DNA of 6,712 nucleotides from Tidjanibacter sp. (GTDB lineage: Bacteria > Bacteroidota > Bacteroidia > Bacteroidales > Rikenellaceae), in the NCBI GenBank assembly GCA_017379955.1, contig JAFNVE010000027.1, positions 1 to 6,712 on the forward strand. Direction: 5' to 3'. A model generated the notes under the pieces. That model saw nothing but the letters and a program-made list of their open reading frames with translations. It was not told where the DNA came from and did not search any database. How positions within the stretch are numbered: the first letter of the stretch is position 1; every line of letters begins with the position of its first letter. The position numbers and the translations under genes are program-made. Positions 1 to 5,212 of the stretch are shown in pieces.

Positions 1-134
1 ATACCACGAATAATTTCATCATAAGCCACAATAGTTCCTGTAGTTGTATGAGGTTGTAATAAATCAATATCTGTTGCTAAAATACTTCGTTGATTTTCTC
101 CTACAAGTTTTAAATGGCTTACTAAAGGATTTGA
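1..134 (-). pseudogene. Start-less coding fragment running off the left edge
   Basis: On the minus strand a frame stays open from a TAA at 135-137 to the window edge (44 codons) and reads like protein, for example LVGENQRSILATDIDLLQP followed by GTIVAYDEIIRG. It has no ATG; the only alternative start is one GTG near the edge. The three plus-strand frames here close quickly. Codons are AT-rich (TTA, ACA, GAA, ATT), unlike the GC-richer genes to the right. This could be the remaining part of a gene that lost its 5' end, perhaps at the border of a transferred element, or a chance open frame. I do not recognise the family. Confidence 0.3.
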
Positions 135-259
135 TTAGAAGAAAAAGTTAAACGAGAGATGGTGTTGGTTGAAAGGTGGTAGGAATAGGACTATATTTAA
201 CTTAGAACTACATCGTAAAATACCAACATTTAGGGATTGACAGCCCCAGAATTCATCGC
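135..259. other. AT-rich intergenic DNA upstream of feoAB
   Basis: No convincing gene is visible on either strand. The composition is AT-rich compared with the coding region that follows. A short minus-strand frame (135-326) runs through the feo promoter and into feoAB and gives an unconvincing peptide rich in Phe and Ser. The stretch includes the probable -33 region of the feoAB promoter (ATTG at 236-239). Confidence 0.5.
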
Positions 260-267
260 TATTTTTG
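236..267 (+). promoter_or_regulatory. Putative feoAB promoter (Bacteroidota type)
   Basis: TATTTTTG at 260-267 matches the TAnnTTTG -7 consensus of Bacteroidota exactly. ATTG at 236-239 is one base from the -33 consensus TTTG, with a 20-bp spacer. The predicted transcript starts near 272, giving a leader of about 30 nt before the ATG at 304. The leader is A-rich with no Shine-Dalgarno site, as is usual in this phylum. Confidence 0.65.
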
Positions 268-281
268 CCTCGGCAAAAATA
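260..281. promoter_or_regulatory. Perfect palindrome over the feoAB -7 box (candidate operator)
   Basis: The arms TATTTTTGCC (260-269) and GGCAAAAATA (272-281) are perfect 10-bp inverted repeats separated by TC. The left arm contains the whole -7 box and the right arm covers the likely transcription start, so a protein bound here would block initiation. A metal-dependent repressor (Fur- or DtxR-type) is a natural candidate for a Fe(II) importer, but the sequence is not a textbook site for either. Alternatively 258-265 (GCTATTTT) can pair with 284-291 (AAAATAGC), so an RNA structure in the leader is also possible. Confidence 0.45.
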
Positions 282-303
282 AGAAAATAGCAAAAAACGA
301 TAT

Positions 304-2679
304 ATGAAACTTTCGGAACTTAACACAGGAGAATCGGCAGTTATCGTCCGCGTAGCGGGTCACGGTGGCTTCCGCAAGCGTATTATGGAGATGGGCTTTG
401 TGCGAGGCGAGCGTGTCACCTCGGTACTCGACTCACCGATGCACGACCCTGTAAAATATACAGTTATGGGCTACGACGTCTCTCTGCGCAGACGCGAGGC
501 GGCAATGATTGAGGTACTCACTGAGGAGGAGGCAGCCGAACAGTTAGAGCCGTCGGATTGGTACGGCTGTTCGGAGGTATGCGAGAGCTGCACGGCCTTT
601 GGTTGTGGTGCTCGCCGAGCCAACCCTCTTGCAGGATTAAAGGTTGTCCGTCGCAACCGAATCAGAGTGGCACTTGTCGGCAATCCCAATAGCGGCAAGA
701 CCTCACTATTTAATGCCCTCTCTGGTGGTAGCGAACACGTTGGAAATTACAGCGGTGTAACCGTAAGTGCCACAACAGGTAAGTTTAACTACAAAGGCTA
801 CCGCATAGAATTAACCGACCTTCCCGGCACATATTCGCTCTCGGCATACTCGCCCGAGGAGGTCTTCGTGCGCCGCCATCTGATGGAGGAGATGCCCGAC
901 GTTATTATAAACTCGGTGGTTGCATCCAACCTCAAACGCAACCTCTTTCTCACCACCGAACTTATCGACCTCAACCAGCGTACCGTGGTGGCTCTCAATA
1001 TGTTTGATGAGTTACAGGCAAGTGGTGCCACCCTCGATCACGAGAGTCTTGGGGCGATGATGGGTGTGCCGATGATACCCACTATAGCGAGAGTCAAGGG
1101 TGGATTAGACAAACTTCTCGACACTGTTATTGAACTCTTCGAGGGTCGCAACTCTACCGTTCGCCACATCCATATCAACTATGGCCCTTATGTAGAGGAG
1201 GCAACCTCTAAACTCTCCGAGCAGATGCACACAGCCGACGACCTGCCCCACCAATTCCCAGTGCGCTATTGGGCATTGAAGATGCTCGAAGGAGATAAAG
1301 AGGTGCGCTCTGCGCTCTCCGAGTGTGCCGACTACCCGAAGTGGCTCGCCACGGCCGAGAAGGGGGCAGCACGCATTGTGCGACATCTCGACTGCGATAC
1401 CGAAACCGCAATCAGCGACGCCAAATATGGATTTATCGATGGTGCACTCACAGAGACTCTCACCGAAGGTACTACTGACCCTACACGCCGCACCCGCCAA
1501 ATCGACCGCTTAGTATCCAATCGTTGGCTTGGTTTCCCCATCTTCATCTTGCTTATGTGGCTGATGTTCTGGACAGTATTCACCGTAGGCGCATATCCTC
1601 AGGGTTGGATTGAGAGCCTCTTTGCTTGGCTGGGAAACCTTGCAAGCAACTATCTTCCCGAGGGCTGGATTAGGGCTATGGTCGTGGATGGAGTGATTGG
1701 TGGTGTGGGCAGTGTAGCGGTATTCTTACCAAATATCCTGCTGCTATACCTTTTCATTTCACTTATGGAGGACTCAGGATATATGGCACGCGCTGCATTT
1801 ATTATGGACAAACTGATGCACCGCCTTGGTCTGCACGGCAAATCCTTTATCCCGATGTTGATGGGCTTTGGCTGCAACGTACCTGCAATTATGGCAACAC
1901 GAACTATCGAGAGTCACAGCAGTCGCCTGATTACCATACTTATAACCCCCTTTATGTCGTGTAGTGCCCGCCTACCGGTATATGTACTTTTTGTTGGTGC
2001 CTTTTTCCCTAATAATACCGCCACGGTACTCATTGGGTTATACCTCTTGGGCATTGCCGTTGCGGCACTCACTGCCCGACTGCTTCGTCGCACCAAGTTT
2101 AAGGTTGACGAAACTCCCTTTGTAATGGAGTTGCCTCCCTATCGTATGCCTACTCTGCGCTCCACGGTGAAACATATGTGGGATAAGTGCGCACAATATC
2201 TCCGTAAGATTGGCTCGGTGGTGCTTGTAGCATCGCTGGTGGTGTGGTTTTTGGGCTACTTCCCTCGCCCGCAAGAGGCTAACGGCATAACCGAACAGAC
2301 CCACACCACAAGTTATATCGAGCATATCGGCAAGGCTATCGAGCCTGTTATGCGCCCGATGGATATCGATTGGCGCGGTAGCGTGGCCCTGCTTGCAAGT
2401 ATTCCCGCCAAGGAGTTGGTAGTTAGCACATTGGGCGTGCTTTATGATACTGAGGAGGAGGGTCTGAGCAAGGCTCTTGTTCACTCAGGAGATTACTCAC
2501 CACGCTCGGCAGCGGCCTTTATGGTCTTTATTCTGCTATTCTTCCCCTGCATCGCTACCATTGCCGCTATCAGAAGTGAAACCGGCTCTCGTGGCTGGGC
2601 GGCTTTTGCGGTGGTTTACAACACCTTAGTCGCCTGGATAGTGGCCTATGTTGTATACTTGATTGGAGGGTTATTTTAA
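304..2679 (+). CDS. feoB: Ferrous iron transport protein, FeoA-FeoB fusion
   Basis: Imports Fe(II) across the inner membrane. Residues 1-72 are a FeoA (SH3-like) domain, KLSELNTGESAVI to AAMIEVL. Residues 73-117 are a linker with four cysteines (C89, C93, C96, C101). Residues 118-280 are the FeoB G domain: G1 GNPNSGKT (126-133), switch I NYSGVTV with T153, G3 DLPG (172-175), G4 NMFD (232-235). A helical region follows to about 405, then the membrane domain with roughly eight to nine hydrophobic segments (about 408-430, 462-488, 515-533, 541-567, 573-592, 636-652, 693-713, 736-755, 766-790). The two repeated gate-like regions carry GFGCNVPA (521-528) and FMSCSARLPVY (550-560). Length (791 aa) fits FeoAB fusions of Bacteroidota. 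After INS the G domain reads VVASNLKRNL where I expect VVDASNLERNL, so an Asp is replaced by V206. No FeoC gene is present. The start is the ATG at 304, about 30 nt after the predicted transcription start. Confidence 0.97.
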   Translation: MKLSELNTGESAVIVRVAGHGGFRKRIMEMGFVRGERVTSVLDSPMHDPVKYTVMGYDVSLRRREAAMIEVLTEEEAAEQLEPSDWYGCSEVCESCTAFGCGARRANPLAGLKVVRRNRIRVALVGNPNSGKTSLFNALSGGSEHVGNYSGVTVSATTGKFNYKGYRIELTDLPGTYSLSAYSPEEVFVRRHLMEEMPDVIINSVVASNLKRNLFLTTELIDLNQRTVVALNMFDELQASGATLDHESLGAMMGVPMIPTIARVKGGLDKLLDTVIELFEGRNSTVRHIHINYGPYVEEATSKLSEQMHTADDLPHQFPVRYWALKMLEGDKEVRSALSECADYPKWLATAEKGAARIVRHLDCDTETAISDAKYGFIDGALTETLTEGTTDPTRRTRQIDRLVSNRWLGFPIFILLMWLMFWTVFTVGAYPQGWIESLFAWLGNLASNYLPEGWIRAMVVDGVIGGVGSVAVFLPNILLLYLFISLMEDSGYMARAAFIMDKLMHRLGLHGKSFIPMLMGFGCNVPAIMATRTIESHSSRLITILITPFMSCSARLPVYVLFVGAFFPNNTATVLIGLYLLGIAVAALTARLLRRTKFKVDETPFVMELPPYRMPTLRSTVKHMWDKCAQYLRKIGSVVLVASLVVWFLGYFPRPQEANGITEQTHTTSYIEHIGKAIEPVMRPMDIDWRGSVALLASIPAKELVVSTLGVLYDTEEEGLSKALVHSGDYSPRSAAAFMVFILLFFPCIATIAAIRSETGSRGWAAFAVVYNTLVAWIVAYVVYLIGGLF

Positions 2680-2719
2680 GAATATCGCACAAGTGATGGC
2701 AAAAATAGATTAAAAATCG

Positions 2720-2727
2720 TACTTTTG
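2720..2727 (+). promoter_or_regulatory. Putative -7 box of the regulator gene
   Basis: TACTTTTG matches TAnnTTTG exactly and lies in the 55-bp gap after feoAB. No good -33 TTTG is seen 18-22 bp upstream. The start codon at 2735 begins only 7 nt after the box, so the transcript would be leaderless or nearly so. No terminator is visible between feoAB and this box, so read-through from feoAB is also possible. Confidence 0.6.
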
Positions 2728-2734
2728 CAGAGGT

Positions 2735-3703
2735 ATGACAACACACAAACGATACTCCACCACCCAGAAGATGGCAGACCTGCTATTAGACGATAGCCGT
2801 CTGCTAACTCTCTTTGAGCGTATGGGCATACGCCTCGGCTTCGGCAAGCGTAGCGTGGAGGAGGTGTGTGAGGAGAGTGGTGTATCGCCCAACCTGCTTG
2901 TAGCCATGTGCAACATCATTGCCGAGCGCGACACCACGCCCGATGTTCGCTCACTCGGCAAGGAGGAGTTGCGCGCAATTGTTGATTATCTGCGCTTGTC
3001 GCATATCAACTACACCGACCACTACTTCCCCACCCTGCACAGCCATATTCACACAATGGCGGCCGGTCTGAGCGAGAAACAGCAGCAGACAATCAACTCA
3101 TTTTATGATGTTTACGAGGCCTCAGTGATGAATCATTTCCACCACGAGGAGCAGGTGGTATTTCCCTATATCAACTCACTCGTAGAGGGTGAGAAGGTAG
3201 ATAATTACTCGATTGGTGAGTTTGCTAAAACGCATAGCGATATCGATGAGAGGTTGGCCGATTTGCTCAATATCATTGTCAAATATCTGCCTGATAGTGA
3301 CGAAGATATGGCTTCCCACACGGTACTGAGAGATATTTTCCATATTGAGGAAGAGCTCGACAAACACACTCTGATTGAGAACTGCTTGCTCGTGCCGCTT
3401 GCTGAGCATATCGAGCGTGGTGAAGTCGAGGTATCGGCTGAGAGTGGCAAAGAGGACTATTCGGCTAACAAGGCAGAAACAACTGATGACGAGCGCACGG
3501 GCGAACTATCTGCAAGAGAGAAAGATATCGTAATTGCCGTGGCTGGTGGCGCAACCAATAAAGAGATAGCCGACAGGCTCAACATCTCCATCCACACCGT
3601 CGTTACCCACCGCAAAAACATCACTCGCAAACTCGGCATCCGCTCCATCTCAGGCCTCACGGTCTATGCCATTATGAACAATCTGATTGAGGTCGGAGGC
3701 TAA
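2735..3703 (+). CDS. DUF542-hemerythrin-LuxR transcriptional regulator
   Basis: Cytoplasmic DNA-binding protein of 322 aa with a metal-sensor front end. Residues 12-62 resemble the DUF542/ScdA N-terminal domain of Ric-type iron-sulfur repair proteins (MADLLLDDSRLL, GIRLGFG, VEEVC with C45). Residues 85-226 are a hemerythrin-like four-helix domain. Candidate di-iron ligands are H90 or H96, H102-H106, H134 and E138 (in HFHHEEQVVFP), H167, and H211 and E215 (in HTLIENCLLVP). This matches the Hx3E...H...Hx3E order of YtfE/Ric. An acidic linker (about 228-256) leads to a LuxR helix-turn-helix at 257-319 (LSAREKDIV, TNKEIADRLNISIHTV). There is no receiver domain, so the signal is probably sensed at the di-iron site (iron, oxygen or NO; inference). 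The first ATG is kept because residues 1-12 lead smoothly into DUF542; ATG at 2771 is an alternative with a 43-nt gap from the -7 box. It follows feoAB in the same direction, which suggests a role in iron or nitrosative stress. Confidence 0.92.
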   Translation: MTTHKRYSTTQKMADLLLDDSRLLTLFERMGIRLGFGKRSVEEVCEESGVSPNLLVAMCNIIAERDTTPDVRSLGKEELRAIVDYLRLSHINYTDHYFPTLHSHIHTMAAGLSEKQQQTINSFYDVYEASVMNHFHHEEQVVFPYINSLVEGEKVDNYSIGEFAKTHSDIDERLADLLNIIVKYLPDSDEDMASHTVLRDIFHIEEELDKHTLIENCLLVPLAEHIERGEVEVSAESGKEDYSANKAETTDDERTGELSAREKDIVIAVAGGATNKEIADRLNISIHTVVTHRKNITRKLGIRSISGLTVYAIMNNLIEVGG

Positions 3704-4551
3704 TTCTTTCCAGGCCAATGTCGTGGCCTTGTGCCTCCCTCGTCAAGGGTGGGAGGTCGTGGTGCATAGCCACCCTGTCCTGCCCCCTCTACACGAAACT
3801 GAAAGGCGTCGCGGTCGCGCTTGGAAACAAAGTTAATCGAGGGTAGCGGTATGCTCAGTTCGCCGATGTGTAGAATCGGGGTGACGTAGTAGTTTGTATT
3901 CCACTGCCCCATATAGTGAGTCTGCTCTGCGCCCGCTTGGAGGCTGAGGAAATCAACAACTCTGTAATCTGCTCTCACACCGAAGTTTGTGCCATAGATT
4001 GAGGTAGCAAATGGCGAGGAGAGCCTCTGCGCTGAGGAGTACTGGCCATAGGCACTCACCACAAATCGCTCGTTCACACGATAGGAGAGCGTAGCGTTAG
4101 CAGTGCCCGTAAAGAAACGAGGCGCACGCAACCCATACTTGCCCGTCTGCATAAAGAGGTGGCTGCTGAGCGAGAGGTTTGGATTGAAACGCCAGGTATT
4201 GCGCAACCCCACATCCTCGGTCACCATACCCGTAGAGCGCACAGGCATAAGGGTATAGGTTTCGGAGGAGTAGAGAGAGCCATCGTGAGGAACTACGCCT
4301 GCCGTGGGGTCAATCTTGATTGGCGGCAACTCATCGGCAGGATGCGAGAGTGCGGAGCGTTCGAGCGACGGGAGGTTTAGCGGGGCCACCATTGGCGAGA
4401 GAGGCATATCGGCAGGGTCGAAGCCCTCCAACAACTTCTCAATGGCGAGCGTATCGAGTGCCACCCCACCCTCACCCTCGACCACCTGAGCCGAGAGCGA
4501 CAGCGGTGCAAGGAGTACACCGAGCAGGATTAGCAGACAAAACCTCTTCAC
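3700..4551 (-). CDS. Secreted protein, putative outer-membrane beta-barrel
   Basis: The proposed start is GTG at 4551, giving 283 aa. It opens with a signal peptide: K, R, then a hydrophobic stretch LLILLGVLLAPLSLSA and a likely cleavage after SAQ. The longer frame from ATG 4593 adds 14 residues, but that ATG lies upstream of the -7 box at 4580-4587. After a Pro/Leu-rich segment (about residues 22-85) come alternating hydrophobic/polar stretches typical of beta-strands, such as NLSLSSHLFMQTG, ATLSYRVNERFVVSAYGQYS, and FGVRADYRVVDFLSLQAGAE. The C-terminus is Pro/Gly/Arg-rich, ends PRHWPGKN, and lacks the terminal aromatic beta-signal expected of a classical barrel. No known family is recognised; surface exposure is inferred from signal peptide and strand pattern. 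The gene converges on the regulator, and the stop codons share 4 bp. Confidence 0.75.
   Translation of the reverse strand: MKRFCLLILLGVLLAPLSLSAQVVEGEGGVALDTLAIEKLLEGFDPADMPLSPMVAPLNLPSLERSALSHPADELPPIKIDPTAGVVPHDGSLYSSETYTLMPVRSTGMVTEDVGLRNTWRFNPNLSLSSHLFMQTGKYGLRAPRFFTGTANATLSYRVNERFVVSAYGQYSSAQRLSSPFATSIYGTNFGVRADYRVVDFLSLQAGAEQTHYMGQWNTNYYVTPILHIGELSIPLPSINFVSKRDRDAFQFRVEGAGQGGYAPRPPTLDEGGTRPRHWPGKN
3712..3756. other. Two adjacent short hairpins at the convergent gene ends
   Basis: AGGCCA (3712-3717) pairs with TGGCCT (3724-3729) over a 6-nt loop. CCTCCC (3734-3739) pairs with GGGAGG (3751-3756). Both lie just past the regulator's stop codon and inside the 3' end of the opposing gene. 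Neither is followed by a T-run on either strand, so they are at best weak or factor-assisted terminators for the regulator transcript, or simply coding sequence. Confidence 0.25.
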
Positions 4552-4579
4552 AACAAAATTTCTTTTATATTCGTGGGTA

Positions 4580-4587
4580 CAAAGATA
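4580..4587 (-). promoter_or_regulatory. Putative -7 box of the secreted protein gene
   Basis: On the minus strand the sequence reads TATCTTTG, an exact TAnnTTTG match. The predicted transcript begins near 4575, leaving an A/T-rich leader of about 24 nt before the GTG at 4551. This box decides the start choice, because the upstream ATG (4591-4593) would not be transcribed. No clear -33 TTTG is seen. Confidence 0.6.
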
Positions 4588-4632
4588 ACGCATCCGAGCG
4601 ATGATTTATGGTGTAGAGCACAAAAAGTTTAT

Positions 4633-4640
4633 TATCTTTG
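4633..4640 (+). promoter_or_regulatory. Putative -7 box of the acetyltransferase gene
   Basis: TATCTTTG matches the TAnnTTTG consensus and is identical to the box of the divergent gene 45 bp away. The predicted start near 4646 gives a leader of about 17 nt before ATG 4663. The expected -33 positions of the two promoters fall on the same few bases around 4608-4612; neither has a good TTTG there. Confidence 0.6.
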
Positions 4641-4662
4641 CTCAATCAAACATCTACCAACA

Positions 4663-5166
4663 ATGAATATTCGCCTTGCAACAAAAGATGATATGCCCAA
4701 GATGATGCCACTCTTCGAGGCAGCAAGCCGTGGCCTGCGGGAGATGGGAGTTAACCAATGGCAAAACGGTTATCCGCAACCCGAACTTATTGCAAACGAT
4801 ATTGCAAACGGGGTGAGTTATCTCTTGGAGGATAATGGCGAGATAATCGGCACGGCCGTTATCTCCTTTGCGGGCGAGCCTACCTATAATTATATAGAGG
4901 GCAAGTGGCTGACCGACGAAGAGGCGTTTGTGGTTATCCACCGCCAAACTATCCGTCCCGACCGCCGAGGCCAAAGACTCTCCGACCTCTTCTTCGGCTA
5001 TGCCGAGCAACTATGCCGCGAGCGCGGAGTGCGAAGTATGCGCATCGACACCCACGAGGGCAACCTGCCGATGCAGAGGGCTGTTGAGCGATATGGCTTT
5101 GTGCGCTGCGGAGTCATCTACCTCGACAACGGCGACCCCCGCCTGGCCTACGAAAAACCTCTCTAA
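4663..5166 (+). CDS. GNAT family N-acetyltransferase
   Basis: Transfers an acetyl group from acetyl-CoA to an unknown amine; probably cytoplasmic. The protein is 167 aa, a usual GNAT length. It begins MNIRLATKDDMPKMMPLFE, the standard first strand and helix. The acetyl-CoA binding region is at about 93-106 (HRQTIRPDRRGQRL, fitting R/QxxGxG/A). This is followed by the helix SDLFFGYAEQLCRERG and motif B at about 126-147 (RIDTHEGNLPMQRAVERYGF). The frame extends upstream to ATG 4573, but those 30 extra residues cross the -7 box at 4633-4640, so ATG 4663 is chosen. The gene is monocistronic, divergent from the secreted protein gene and convergent with the LOG gene, with its own hairpin terminator. 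The sequence does not reveal the substrate. Confidence 0.92.
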   Translation: MNIRLATKDDMPKMMPLFEAASRGLREMGVNQWQNGYPQPELIANDIANGVSYLLEDNGEIIGTAVISFAGEPTYNYIEGKWLTDEEAFVVIHRQTIRPDRRGQRLSDLFFGYAEQLCRERGVRSMRIDTHEGNLPMQRAVERYGFVRCGVIYLDNGDPRLAYEKPL

Positions 5167-5174
5167 TCAACATC

Positions 5175-5212
5175 AGAGCCTCGACCCAAGTTTGGTCGAG
5201 GCTCTTTATTTT
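5175..5212 (+). terminator. Intrinsic terminator after the acetyltransferase gene
   Basis: AGAGCCTCGACC (5175-5186) and GGTCGAGGCTCT (5194-5205) form a perfect 12-bp stem with a 7-nt loop. The stem is followed by a T-rich tail (TTATTTT, 5206-5212). It starts 8 nt after the acetyltransferase stop. It fills the 44-bp gap between two convergent genes. On the minus strand the same hairpin is not followed by a T-run, so it should act mainly on plus-strand transcripts. Confidence 0.9.

Noticed and set aside
206..307. Plus-strand frame ending in TGA that overlaps the feoAB ATG (ATGA), resembling translational coupling
   Set aside because: It has no start codon, runs through the predicted promoter and palindrome, and would be mostly untranscribed from the feo promoter.
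1105..1500. 131-codon minus-strand frame inside feoAB
   Set aside because: It is antisense to the FeoB G-domain and helical region, and the translation shows no family features.
2038..2484. 148-codon minus-strand frame inside feoAB
   Set aside because: It lies antisense to the conserved FeoB membrane domain, has no recognisable domain and no promoter.
4552..4593. 14-residue N-terminal extension of the secreted protein
   Set aside because: Its ATG lies upstream of the -7 box, and the signal peptide begins properly at the GTG at 4551.
4573..4662. 30-residue N-terminal extension of the acetyltransferase
   Set aside because: It crosses the TATCTTTG -7 box and precedes the natural GNAT first strand, which begins at ATG 4663.
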